A stretch of DNA of 64,000 nt, taken from assembly GCA_034440575.1 (NCBI GenBank), contig JAOTOL010001624.1:923501-987500 (forward strand), in the 5' to 3' direction. Source of the stretch: Imbricaverruca yamaguchii. Its lineage: Eukaryota > Arthropoda > Thecostraca > Neoverrucidae. The translations under genes were made by a program, and so were the position numbers. Below, piece after piece: positions 37,683 through 50,280 of this stretch (within the stretch, counting starts at the first letter, position 1; each line of letters starts with the position of its first letter). The notes under the pieces are model-generated. The model did not search any database. It was not told where the DNA came from and worked only from the letters and a program-made list of their open reading frames with translations.

Positions 37683-38102
37683 GGTCCGCTCCTCTGACGT
37701 GCCTCTGACCGACAGTGTCCCGCTCCCCTGACGTGCCTCTGACCGACAGTGTCCCGCTCCTCTGACGTGCCTCTGACCAACGGTGTCCCGCTCCTCTGAC
37801 GTACCTCTGACTGACATTGACCCGCTCCTCTGACGTGCCCCTGACCGACAGTGTCCCGCTCCTCTGACGTGCCTCTGACCGACAGTGTCCCGCTCCTCTG
37901 ACGTGCCCCTGACCAACGGTGTCCCGCTCCTCTGACGTGCCTCTGACCGACAGTGTCCCGCTCCTCTGACATGTCTCTGACCGACAGTGTCCCGCTCCTC
38001 TGACATTCCCCTGACCGACAGTGTTCCGCTCCCCTGACGTGCCCCTGACCGACAATGGCCCGCCCCACCGACACGTCTCTGACCGACATGAGGCCCGCTC
38101 CT
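37683..38102. repeat. 34-bp minisatellite
   Basis: About 12 units of TCTGACGTGCCTCTGACCGA + CAGTGTCCCGCTCC. Confidence 0.97.
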
Positions 38103-38500
38103 GACTGACACTGGACACTGGACACAGGACACAGGACACAGGACACAGGACACAGGACACAGGACACAGGACACAGGACACAGGACACAGAACACAGGAC
38201 ACAGGGCACAGGACACAGGACACTGGACACTAGACACTGGACACTGAACACTGGACACTGGACACTGGACACTGGACACTGGACACCGGACACTAGACAC
38301 TGGACACTGGACACTGCACAATGGATAATAGGCATTAGGCACTGGCCACTGGATACTGGACACTGGACACTGGACATTGAACACTGAATACTGAATACTG
38401 CACACTGGACGCTGAACACTGAATACTGGAGACTGGGCACTGGGTACTGAACACTGGGCACTAGACAATGGACATTGGACACTGGACATTGGACATGGTA
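38103..38500. repeat. 7-bp GGACACA and GGACACT arrays
   Basis: GGACACA heptamers at 38118-38220, then GGACACT heptamers that decay toward 38500. The two variants differ by one base and sit side by side. Confidence 0.95.
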
Positions 38501-41500
38501 CTGATGCGACCATAGTGTGTGGGGGGGGGCAGCCTATTAACGCTTGGGAAGGTGGAAATTTGAGGAAAAATGTTATCTGGAAATTCAATTAGTTTTGTTT
38601 TTAAATAAAATTCTTGAATCAGAAACAACGGTAGAATTTCGAGGAGCTATTCCTAGCTAATTCTGAGGTTCCCCTTCTCCCTTGAGGAAGTCCTAGTTAC
38701 AGCCAATTGGCCAGCCATGGGCCCCTCGAATACATTTCAGGAACGACGCCCGTGATCTAATGTAGGGGGAAAAGCCACGTTAACATTCGCACGTCCGGCG
38801 GTCCGCGCCAACTTCGCATGTCCGGGGGGGGCAGATGTCTGCCCCCTAAGATCTCTGGAATTATGCTAGCTAGCGACAAACTAAAAACGGTGTTGGATAG
38901 CTGGTGACGGGCTCTATCGAAAGTGTTTCAGTCATTTTTGTTTTCGTTCAGGTCAACATTCAGGTCACTGGTCCATCATAGGTCAAATTCGACCAGATCA
39001 GGTGAGACTCAGATGTTGATACATATCTCAGGTCCTGTAACATATAAAAACAAACGGCGAACGCTATTCGACAGTCCTTGCATTGCGCTACCGACAACAG
39101 GCGGTGTAGTTTAAAGTCAGGTCAACCGGAACTCAGGTCAATGTCATGAAGTCATGACCTCAGGTCAAGGTCATGAAGTCGCCTAGGGAGGTCATGTAAT
39201 GTATCAATCGACACGTCTTGGCGATACAAGCACAATAACGGTAATTTCAGCCTTCTAGCTCAATGCAGTGTGATGTAATGCGCAGAAATGTGTAGTGATC
39301 TCAGGTGACCTCAGAGACCTTGGTGAGGTCACTGAGCAAAAATGTCAGCAGCAACGTTGAGCATAGCTTCCATCTACATGCCACAACCGTTGTGAGATCA
39401 TTCCGAGCGCAAATATGTAACCAGGAAACATTTGTATATTTTGCCATGGACCTATAATGGGGAAGCCATGGCTGCGACCTGACCTAAGGTAAATGCTACG
39501 AAAAAACCCGATATACATGTTATGGTTTCTGGTGAGATCATGACATGTTATAGGTTTGAAATTAATCACCCAATTATTGTGGAAGTTATGCCACCTAGAA
39601 CTCTGAGTGTAGTTGGGTCACTTCGCCTGACCTGGTGACCTGACCTGAGATGACCCAGGATTAAAAATGTATGAGGATATGCGGAAAAGACCAATGAACA
39701 GCTATGCGAGGTTTGGCCTTGCTAATCCGATTAGTTTGGTGGGAAATGAGGAAAAACCGGAAGGGGGCAGATATCTGCCCCCCAGGACGTGCGCGGGTTG
39801 AGCAAGAGTTGCTGAAATAAGTCCGGGGGCGAGTCGGAAATGCAAAATAAAGTTTTTTTTAAACCGAAAATGACTCTGGGGGGCCGCGTCACCAGGAACC
39901 CCACAATGCAATCGCCGCTGAACTTAATGATGTGGTGGTGTATTCAGAGTTCAAACGACGAGTTCAGCTGATCAATAACACAAACAGACGTGGTAGGAAG
40001 TGCGAAATGCAGACCAGGAATCCTCTGCGTAGCGTTGGCCTTCAACTTCCGCAATATCATTCATATTTTGGTAATTCAATTTTTGCGGTTGTATCAAGCA
40101 ATACCCTTAAATACATAATACCACTTTGCGGCGTTAAGAAATGCGTCTTATATAGGACGAACACGTCATATCATTTTGGCGATGATCAAGTAATGCGCCT
40201 GATATATCATGAGCACATGGCAACATTGCCCGTGTGTGTGTGCTCATTGCTCGTCCTCCAATGTACAAGCAATGCACCGTATCCCTTCGGACATTTCATT
40301 CATCTCAATCGTTTCCATAAAACGATGTCCATGGCGCTGTACCAATTATCTGCTATATTTGTCATTAGGTGTTTGGAACATCACATATTGAATCGACTTA
40401 AAATCAATTGAGCACAGCCAATGTTGTTTGAGCATTGCGCACCATTGTTACAAAACGACGACTCAGAGCAAAGCAGTGGCGAATGGTCTCTACAACTGGG
40501 GAAATGTGTGTGCTACGATCATGACCGGAGGCCACATCCCTTCCCCCTCGGCAAATGTGTTAAAGGCGTTCTGCTGTATAGGTTGTCTCCCACAAGTGGT
40601 CATGTTGCGTGAAGAATATCATGGAACAGGACTGCAGGAAAGCGTAGGCTTTACGAATTATAAAAGATAGGAAACCAAAAGTAAGACAATTGACGAAATT
40701 AACTGCTTGCCATAGGTGTGGGAACAACGAGATAGTGTGTCCTCACCCCATACTTTTCATGAAAGTCTAACATTAATGCTATGACGATGCATGGTAAGAA
40801 TTAACTTCAAAATTGGTTTGCCTTACATTTTGAGAAGCTGCTACGCTTCCGCCGTTTCCCATCAGTTGAAAACGTTCTGGTTCTCTGTCGGTCCCATAAG
40901 TCACCACGCGCTCAGTGTTACCGTGTGCTCCGAGTTGGAAGAGTACCAGGAGGAAATGTGAGCCGTGGTGAACGCCATTGACAAGTCGGAGTTGCCCTTG
41001 GTCGCCATCTGCGCGGCCGTCTGCTGGCGACCGGGACAGTGGTGACATCTAGTGGAGGAGGCAGACACTAGCAAACGAAGTCATAACTGCCATTTGTCCA
41101 GATGGCGCTGGTGATGCGTCATACAGACCGCTGGCGTCGACTTTCTACTGGAACACTCACGGGTTACTCGGATTTCGCAATACTTCACATTGCATGATTA
41201 TCAATACGACTGAATATTGTAGAAGTACCGCAGACCCCACAAGACTTCACAATACATGAGCATTAATACAGTTGGGCATGGATATAGCCAGTGGTCCTGT
41301 TTTATATACTTTTTAGGGGGCCCCTCGATGTTGGCTTCGTCCCCATAATTTCCACTTTTTACATGAAACCGACCTATAGTGTTCCCCAAATCCACTTTGG
41401 TGTGCTCGTCGTCATTAGGTATGTATTGTTCCTTCCCAACCATTTCCAGAAATCAACACCCGTGGGTGTAGCAACGGTTTTTAAGCGAGAGCGGGACAAA

Positions 41501-41870
41501 CCATGGGAGCGGGGCAAGTTTAAGCTGAATAGCGAAGTAGACCGCACACAAAAACCGCCTGCTTTCAGTCACTTTATGTTGATGGTTGTTCGCGAATTTT
41601 TCGTTGTTAATTAATAAATTTTGGAAAAATTACCGCCAAAATTAGAAAGTTTATCTGCTTTTCACTGCCTATGTAGGCACATGGCATCGGAGGACATGTA
41701 CCCATATTTTCAAAAAGCGGTGATTTGACCCCATTCATTTATTTTTGTTGATTTTTTGTTTTTATGGTTGCCGACAAATTATATTTAATCCTTTACATAG
41801 TGAAAATGTCTATAAAAAAATAATTACCAAAAATAACAGAAGCCGATCTAACCAACCAACAGGCTTTATA
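38501..41870. other. Unique DNA with AGGTCA-rich patch and dispersed repeats
   Basis: No recognised gene. 38945-39665 is rich in AGGTCA/TGACCT. A 20-bp palindrome motif lies at 38827-38846 and 39763-39782. 41165-41290 has about two copies of a roughly 60-bp repeat that recurs at 44560-44700. An open frame at 40779-41048 (minus) is unrecognised. Confidence 0.45.
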
Positions 41871-41889
41871 GGCTACCTGTTTTTACAAA

Positions 41890-42245
41890 ATCTTGGAGTG
41901 GTAACTCAGCAAGTGCTAGAAACTTCTGTTTCCAGACCATCCTTGAATAGAATGAACCTTGACCATCTTGCGTTTTTGCTTTGGTGGAAAATTGTGCTTT
42001 GCTAGGCACCAAATTTGCATTGTGTGTGATAGGTTGCCTTCCATACGCATACATCAATATATCCCGAACAAACGTGACTCTAGCCGTCCTTGGGTATCTT
42101 CAAGACCATGGAGGGGAATCTTGAGCACCTTAAGCACGCACGTCAAGGTAACGTCGTATTCAGATTCCTATTCAGCGAAGAGTTCTCCAGAGACGTATTC
42201 GTATTCGCATTCAGCGACAGGTTTATGTTGGTTTAAATCAATGAT
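41890..42245 (+). repeat. Left arm of a long inverted repeat
   Basis: GGCACCAAATTTGCATTGTG, AACAAACGTGACTCTAGCCG, TTGGGTATCTTCAAGACCAT and CGTATTCGTATTCGCATTCA match the reverse complement of 43965-44330 at clearly recognisable but diverged identity. Confidence 0.75.
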
Positions 42246-42379
42246 CGAAAATGTCTGCTTGTGCTGAACACGCTGTAAACAGCTACATCGGTCTCGCATA
42301 ATCACCTTAACGGCCGAGGTCTAACGCAAACCGGTTTCTTTGGTCGCCTCGATTTTTTTCTCGTTTTCACCCAGACCTG

Positions 42380-42732
42380 TCCACATCTAGTATCAAGCGA
42401 TAGTCCGTGGTGAGCCCTCGAGCAACATTTCAAATCGGGACATATCAAGGTGAAACCTCAAGGTCAAAAGTAGTTTGATTAGATGGCAATATTGAAGTGA
42501 TTGCGACCGAACGCGAGGTTCGGTGGTTTGCTTTTTATGAAATTGGCGTCATTCGACGTGGCTTGTGCGGTAGCCGAAAGTTCAGCAATGGAATTATTAT
42601 TTAACTCCAAGGTCAAAATGATTTCTTCGATCTCCTCGCATTCTTTTCGCCAAAACCTACCCACGTCTCATATCAAGCGATAGCCCGTGGTGGACACTGG
42701 AGTAACATTTGAAACCGGGGCATGTCAAAGCC
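42380..42732. repeat. Direct duplication, about 72 bp, 280 bp apart
   Basis: ATCAAGCGATAG(T/C)CCGTGGTG followed by AACATTT(C/G)AAA(T/C)CGGG(A/G)CA occurs at 42380-42452 and 42660-42732. Confidence 0.85.
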
Positions 42733-43964
42733 AATGGTTTTATTGAGTTCTTCGATGGCCTCGCGTTTCATCGCTATGACTTCAAGTTGCCTTATGTAGG
42801 TATCATTTCTACGTGGCTTGCCGTACAGTATCAGAATGTTGAGATATCGAAAGATTACGAAGTTGTCGGAGGTCCGGTCTGTGTACAATGTTTGAGTGTA
42901 ATATGAATAGGAGGACCAAATCTCTTTTTTGCAGTCGTTGCGATAACAGGCACTTATATGACTAGCAGGTCTCTAAAAAAATTCTGTCATAACCTGCTCG
43001 GACGGCCTCTCACCACTGGTTTTTTATCTACAGTCACATTGCCGTTCCGAATATATAAAATATATAACTTTTTTTTTCAAATTGTTCGCTTTCCTCTTCA
43101 CGGTCTAATGTAAGTTGTTAAACTTGCAAGAGAAGCCAAGCCACGAATGCGCACTATTGTATGACCAGCCGGAGTTTATAACCGCGCTAGATATCAATGT
43201 TGTATTCAGGAGTGGATCGAAGAATGATCATGGAACACTTGTTTGGATGGGCCCCATTTCTGTGGAGCGGCGCCACTGCGAAAGCACCTGGATGGGTGCT
43301 TCTGGCTGAAAAATTCGAGGTGGCGGGTTGCGCTGGGTCCTTCACCAAGGGGTGCCTTTTCTTCCATGGGAGTGTCTTTTTCTTTCGAATGGGCGCCTTT
43401 GGCTGAAAAATTGGAGCGTGTGCACTGGATCCTTTAGGAGGGGCGCCACCTTCCGTGTGGGGCACATGCTCTCAGTGCCGTACTTTTGATCCATCCTAGT
43501 TGTCATTGCATCGAAATGTGTCCTCGTAAAACAGGAAAGCATGAAAAAGGTAGGTCCCTATTTATTACAATAAAAACATGGTCCAATATTTTGTGTTTTC
43601 CTGGCACGAGAAGGCAACGTTTAGCATAATTGCAGCCTTGCTCTATGGTGATGGTGAAATCATGTCCAGCATATACGACATACAGCCAAATGTTCGTAGG
43701 CAGTGATATACAGTGAAACTTGCTAATTTGGCGGAACATTTGTCCCCAAAATATCAGATTTAACAACGGTAAATCTGAAAATCGGACATTAAAAGTTAAG
43801 TGGCTGAAATCCGAGTATTCTTTTTGGTCGGGTGGAGGCTACCTCTATCCTGCCCAATCTTACCGATTCTCTCGTTTGTCCACCAAATTTCGAAATCGAT
43901 TTGACCTTTGCCATTCAACTGGTCGTATGAAACCGATGTATTTGCTTCCAGTTTGTTCAGTACA

Positions 43965-44330
43965 TACATTGCTCAGTACAGACAGAAGCATTTGTGGTAA
44001 TTGATTTGAACGAGCATAAGTCCGTTCCTGAATGAGTACACGAATAAGTATCAGGCTAGCTCGTCGCTGAATACGAATACGACGCTTACTTGACGTACGT
44101 CTTACTTGACGTTTTCCTCAGACATGACTCTGAAGATACCCAAGAACTCGCAGGATCACGTTTGTTCAAGACATACCGATATATGCGCAGGAGAAGGCAA
44201 CCAAAGACTTATAACGTCTTGCTATAATGCAAATCTGGTGCCTTGCAAAGTAGCATGAATGGCGTGAAAGCAAACATTTTCAACGCTTCCAGATCTCCCA
44301 CTTGGAGATTTTGTGACGACAGATAGTCTG
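43965..44330 (-). repeat. Right arm of the long inverted repeat
   Basis: The reverse complement contains GGCACCAGATTTGCATTATA, AACAAACGTGATCCTGCGAG, TTGGGTATCTTCAGAGTCAT and CGTATTCGTATTCAGCGACG, pairing with 41890-42245. The two arms enclose about 1.7 kb without a recognisable transposase. Confidence 0.75.
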
Positions 44331-45055
44331 TGGCGCTCATTGATTGGCGAAATCAGCGTGTAGTATTGCTGTCGATTCTTTTGCATATGTATTTTCACTA
44401 TATGCATGACAAAGTAGAGTTTTGTGGCAATCGCACACAGGTACTTTTATAACTGGGCCTTGGGGACACGAAGGACACCGAAAGGAACAAATCCTCACTT
44501 TATAAAAATGTGGGGCTTGTCCCCCTCAGCTCCTCCAGAGATTTCACCCATGCGGCTGGGTATCGTAGAAGTACCGCATACCCCACGATACATCACACTG
44601 CATGATAATCAATACGGGTGGGTATTGTATCACTACCGCAGACCCCGCAATGCTTTACATCGAATGAAAACCAATACGGTTTGGTGTTGTAGAAGCATCT
44701 TGCACGAATCTGTATCGAGCATTGTAACGATAAAACAGCTGAGTTGGGCAAAGTCTTCCAACCTTGTCTTAACAAAAGCTTGTGGACTAGCTTAAGATGC
44801 TAATTTTCCATTCTTATGCTAGACGCCAAGAATGGCATCAGTTTTACTTAATGCAAGATGCATGACACGCTGCGTGTAAGAATACTCAAGGAAGCAAATG
44901 GCGTCTGTTTTGTCGTATCCCTTGATCGACAGACGGCATTCACCACGCGGTGCATACAGCGCGTTCTAAGTACATGTGACCGGTGTCGCGGATGCCCATG
45001 CATATCTGATTCCAACTGGTTTGAGCCACCACGGCACCGGCCCGACCGTCCGCCA
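44331..45055. other. Unique DNA with 44560-44700 dispersed repeat
   Basis: GTAGAAGTACCGCA(T/G)ACCCC and CATGATAATCAATACGG units appear here about twice, in the same orientation as at 41165-41290. Confidence 0.6.
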
Positions 45056-45059
45056 GATC

Positions 45060-45470
45060 ATCCCGATGGTGTCGCACAACCGTGCCTCCCGACCGTCGCG
45101 ACTGTCTCGTCAGCCCCCCGACCATCCTTCCCGACCGTCCCTCCCGACCCTCGGGACTATCTCACCTCGCACGACCGTGCCTCCCGACCGTCACGACTGT
45201 CTCGTCAGCCCCCCGACCATCCTTCCCGACCGTCCCTCCCGACCCTCGGGACTATCTCACCTCGCCCGACCGTGCCTCCCGACCGTCGCGACTGTCTCGC
45301 CATCCCCCCGACCATCCTTCCCGACCGTCGCAACTGTCTCGCCCCCCCCCACGACCGTCCTTCCGGACCGTCGCAACTGTCTCGTCATCCCACAATCGTC
45401 CCTCCCGACCGTCGGGGCTGTCTCGCTCCGTCCGACCGTCCCGACCAACCCGACCCTCCGCCCAACCACG
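45060..45470. repeat. About 95-bp higher-order C-rich minisatellite
   Basis: CCGTGCCTCCCGACCGTCGC recurs about every 95 bp. Each period contains shorter CCCGACC(G/A)TC sub-units. Confidence 0.9.
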
Positions 45471-45774
45471 GCTGGCCGGATGACGAACACCGGTTGGCTG
45501 GTCGGCCGGTCGGCCGGACGCCGTCCTTACTACTGACAGGCTGTCATGACTTTGGCAGATAGTCAGTCATAACAGGCGATCGATTCAAAACGTCAAGCAA
45601 CGCTCCAGCACTCTTATTGATTCCGATAATGTAGCGCTATGACTAATACATCCCAATATTAAAAACTAAGGGCTAGACTATCCCTGCCCTTCCGCCTGGG
45701 AGCGGCGAAGATGATCGTACTTCATGCAAGTGGTTAAATTGATGGCGCGCATAAAACAGACTACTGCTCGGAGT

Positions 45775-47418
45775 ACATCTCCTGATACACGACAGAGCTG
45801 AGGAGTTGCCAGCTCGGAGTACATCTGATACACGACAGAGGTGAGGAGTTGCCAGCTCGTAGTACATCTCCTGATGCACGGCATAGGTGAATGGCTACCA
45901 ACTCGGAGTACATCTCCTGATGTGCGGCAGAGGTGAGGAGTTGCCAGCTCGGAGCATAGCTCCTAATACACGACAGAGGTGAGGAGTTGCCAGCTCGGAG
46001 TACATCTCCTGATACACGGCAGAGGTGAGGAGTTGCCAGCTCGGAGTCATCTCCTGATGCACGGCAGAGGTGAGGAGTTGCCAGCTCGGAGTCATCTCCT
46101 GATGCACGGCAGAGGTGAGGAGTTGCCAACTCGGAGAACATCTCCTGATGTACGGCAGATGTGAGGAGTTGCCAGCTCGGAGTACATCTCCTGATGTACG
46201 GGAGAGGTGAGGAGTTGCCAGCTCGGAGTACATCTCCTGATACACGGCAGAGGTGAGGAGTTGCCAGCTCGGAGTACATCTGATGTACGGCAGAGGTGAG
46301 GAGTTGCCAGCTCGGAGTACATCTCCTGATACACGGCAGAGGTGAGGAGTTGCCAGCTCGGAGTACATCTCCTGATGCACGGCATAGGTGAATGGCTACC
46401 AACTCGGAGTACATCTCCTGATGTGCGGCAGAGGTGAGGAGTTGCCAGCTCGGAGCATAGCTCCTGATACACGACAGAGGTGAGGAGTTGCCAGCTCGGA
46501 GTACATCTCCTGATGCACGGCAGAGGTGAGGAGTTGCCAACTCGGAGAACATCTCCTGATGCACGGCAGAGGTGAGGAGTTGCCAACTCGGGGTACATCT
46601 CCTGATGTACGGCAGAGGTGAGGAGTTGCCAGCTCGGAGAACATCTCCTGATGTACGGCAGATGTGAGGAGTTGCCAGCTCGGAGTACATCTCCTGATGT
46701 ACGGGAGAGGTGAGGAGTTGCCAGCTCGGAGTACATCTCCTGATACACGGCAGAGGTGAGGAGTTGCCAGCTCGGAGTACATCTGATGTACGGCAGAGGT
46801 GAGGAGTTGCCAGCTCGGAGTACATCTCCTGATGTACGGCAGAGGTGAAGAGTTGCCAGCTCGGAGTACATCTCCTGATGTACGGGAGAGGTGAGGAGTT
46901 GCCAGCTCGGAGTACATCTCCTGATACACGGCAGAGGTGAGGAGTTGCCAGCTCGGAGTTCATCTCCTGATGTACGGCAGAGGTGAGGAGTTGCCAGCTC
47001 GGAGTGCATCTCCTGATACACGGCAGAGGTGAGGAGTTGCCAGCTCGGAGTGCATCTCCTGATACACGGCAGAGGTGAGGAGTTGCCAGCTCGGAGTACA
47101 TCTCCTGATACACGGCAGAGGTGAGGAGTTGCCAGCTCGGAGTTCATCTCCTGATGTACGGCAGAGGTGAGGAGTTGCCAGCTCGGAGTGCATCTCCTGA
47201 TACACGGCAGAGGTGAGGAGTTGCCAGCTCGGAGTACATCTCCTGATGTACGGCAGAGGTGAGGAGTTGCCAGCTCGGAGTGCATCTCCTGATACACGGC
47301 AGAGGTGAGGAGTTGCCAGCTCGGAGTGCATCTCCTGATACACGGCAGAGGTGAGGAGTTGCCAGCTCGGGATACATCTCCTGATGTACGGCAGAGGTAA
47401 AGAGTTGCCAGCTCGGTG
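45775..47418. repeat. 46-bp minisatellite
   Basis: About 36 copies of GAGGAGTTGCCAGCTCGGAG + TACATCTCCTGATACACGGC + AGAGGT. Segments of about 500 bp recur with the same order of variants (45890-46390 against 46380-46880), so the array also grew by block duplication. Confidence 0.97.
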
Positions 47419-47469
47419 GTCCATTGCTGTGTGGACGTCACGGAGCGAACGGTGGTCAGGTGACGTCAT

Positions 47470-48030
47470 TCACCACACGGCGGCTGCCGGTGACCGGCGG
47501 TGACCACAGGGCGGCTGACAGTGGTCTGTGGTGACCACAGGGCGGCTGACGGTAGCCTGTGGTGACCACAGGGCGGCTGACGGTGGCCGGTGGTGACCAC
47601 AGGGCGGCTGACGGTGGCCGGTGGTGACCACAGGGCGGCTGACGGTGGCCGGTGGTGACCACAGGGCGGCTGACGGTGGCCGGTGGTGACCACAGGGCGG
47701 CTGACGGTGGCCGGTGGTGATCACAGGGCGGCTGACGGTGGTCTGTGGTGACCACAGGACGGCTGACGGTAACCGGTGGTGATCGCAGGGCGGCTGACGG
47801 TAACCGGTGGTGATCGCGGGGCGGCTGACGGTAACCGGTGGTGATCGCAGGGCGGCTGACAGTAACCGGTGGTGATCACAGGGCGGCTGACGGTAATCTG
47901 TGGTGATCACAGGACGGCTGACGGTGGTCTGTGGTGACCACAGGGCGGCTGACGGTGGTCTGTGGTGACCACAGGGCGGCTGACGGTTGGCTGTGGTGAT
48001 CGCAGGGCGGCTGACGGTTGGCTGTGGTCT
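47470..48030. repeat. 31-bp minisatellite
   Basis: About 18 copies of CAGGGCGGCTGACGGTGGCC + GGTGGTGACCA. Confidence 0.97.
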
Positions 48031-48454
48031 GTTCAGTTACCGGCGCCGTTTGAGGGGCGCAATTTGGCAGGTGATAGCCATCCATGAACCCTTTCCCTTG
48101 GTCCCCGGCGCCCCGTCCCCAGCGTCGCGATGAAGCCGTTCGGCGTGTCCGGCACCGCAGTGACCACAACCTGTCCCCCTGATGGTGGCCGCCGGCGTGC
48201 GGTCTGACCAGGGCCGGGGCCGGGGCGAGGCCGGCCCGGCCCGGCCCGGCACGCTACACAGCCGGCCGGACGGCTGCCGCAGCCGCCCAACACGTGGCCG
48301 GCCCGCGCGACGTTTTTGCTGCGCGTCGGCGCCCTTTTTATTGCCAACAGGTGGCGGTTGAGCCGGGCGGGAGGCCGGCGTCCCGTCTCGGCCGCCCGAG
48401 TCGCGCCGGCGCGTCGAAATCGACGATGACACGGTCGGCGTGACAGGCTGGGAG
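48031..48454. other. GC/CpG-rich island between two minisatellites
   Basis: CGGCCCGGCC-rich DNA, highest at 48190-48320. A minus-strand frame reads SQPVTPTVSSSISTRRRD, KKGADAQQKRRAGRPRVGRL, with an AT-hook-like AGRP core, but it runs into repeat on both sides. It could be a CpG island with an exon, or simply GC-rich spacer. Confidence 0.35.
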
Positions 48455-50280
48455 AGCGGACCGTCGGCAGACAGCCGATCGTCGGCAGACAGTCGGACCG
48501 TCGACAGACAGCCAGCCGGACCGTCGGCGGACACCCGACCGTCGACAGACAGCCAGCCGGACCGTCGGCGGACACCCGACCGTCGACAGACAGACAGCCG
48601 GAACGTCGGCAGACAGCCGACCGTCGGCAGACAGCCGACCGTCGGGAGACAGTCGGACCGTCGACGGACAGCCAGCCGGACCGTCGGCAGACAGCCGACC
48701 GTCGGCAGACAGCTGGACCGTCGGCAGACAGACAGTCGGACCGTCGGCAGACAGCCGACCGTCGGTAGACAGCTGGACCGTCGGCAGACAGCCGACCGTC
48801 GACAGACATCCAGCCGGACCGTCGGCAGACAGCCGACCGTCGGTAGACAGCTGGACCGTCGGCAGACAGCCGACCGTCGACAGACATCCAGCCGGACCGT
48901 CGGCAGACAGCCGACCGTCGGCAGACAACCGGACCGTCGGCAGACAGCCGGACCGTCGGCAGACAGTCGAACCGTCGACAGACAGCCGACCGTCGACAGA
49001 CAGTCGAACCGTCGACAGACAGACAGCCGGACCGTCGGCAGACAGTCGGACCGTCGACAGACAGCCGACCGTCGACAGACAGACAGACGTACCGTCGACA
49101 GACAGTCGGACCGTCGACAGACAGTCGGACCGTCGGCAGACAGCCGGACCGTCGGCAGACAGTCGGACCGTCGACAGACAGACAGCCGGACCGTCGACAG
49201 ACAGACAGCCGGACCGTCGACAGACAGACAGTCGGACCGTCGGCAGACAGCCGACCGTCGACAGACAGCCGACCGTCGGCAGACAGTCGAACCGTCGGCA
49301 GACAGCCGGACAGTCGGCAGACAGCCAACCGTCGGCAGACAGCCGACCGTCGGCAGACAGCCGACCGTCGACAGACAGTCCGACCGTCGGCAGACAGCCG
49401 AACCGTCGGCAGACAGCCGAACCGTCGGCAGACAGCCGACCGTCGGCAGACAGCCGGACCGTCGGCAGACAGTCGAACCGTCGGCAGACAGTCGGACCGT
49501 CGGCAGACAGGCGACCGTCGGCAGACAGACAGCCGGACCGTCGACAGACAGACAGCCGAACCGTCGGCAGACAGTCGGACCGTCGACAGACAGACAGACG
49601 GACCGTCGACAGACAGACAGCCGGACCGTCGGCAGACAGCCGGACCGTCGACAGACAGACAGCCGGACCGTCGACAGACAGACAGCCGGACCGTCGACAG
49701 ACAGACAGCCGGACCGTCGGCAGACAGCCGGACCGTCGGCAGACAGCCGGACCGTCGACAGACAGACAGCCGGACCGTCGACAGACAGACAGCCGGACCG
49801 TCGACAGACAGACAGCCGGACCGTCGACAGACAGACAGCTGGACCGTCGGCAGACAGTCGGACCGTCGACAGACAGACAGCCGGACCGTCGACAGACAGA
49901 CAGCCGGACCGTCGGCAGACAGTCGGACCGTCGGCAGACAGCCGGACCGTCGGCAGACAGCCGGACCGTCGGCAGACAGCCGGACCGTCGACAGACAGGC
50001 AGCCGGACCGTCGACAGACAGACATTCGTACCGTCGACAGACAGCCGGACCGTCGACAGACAGTCGGACCGTCGACAGACAGACATTCGGACCGTCGACA
50101 GACAGCCGGACCGTCGACAGACAGTCGGACCGTCGACAGACAGTCGGACCGTCGACAGACAGTCGGACCGTCGACAGACAGTCGGACCGTCGACAGACAG
50201 TCGGACCGTCGACAGACAGTCGGACCGTCGACAGACAGACAGTCGGACCGTCGGGAGCAGTCGGAACGTCGGCAGACAGA
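48455..50280. repeat. 19/23-bp minisatellite
   Basis: About 85 units of GACCGTCGGCAGACAGCCG (19 bp) mixed with GACCGTCGACAGACAGACAG + CCG (23 bp). The lengths are such that very long open frames cross the array on both strands. Confidence 0.98.

Noticed and set aside
40779..41048. Exon ending SVAASQN|GTAAGG on the minus strand
   Set aside because: The open frame and donor-like end are attractive, but no acceptor, family or neighbour supports it, and alternative frames look equally protein-like.
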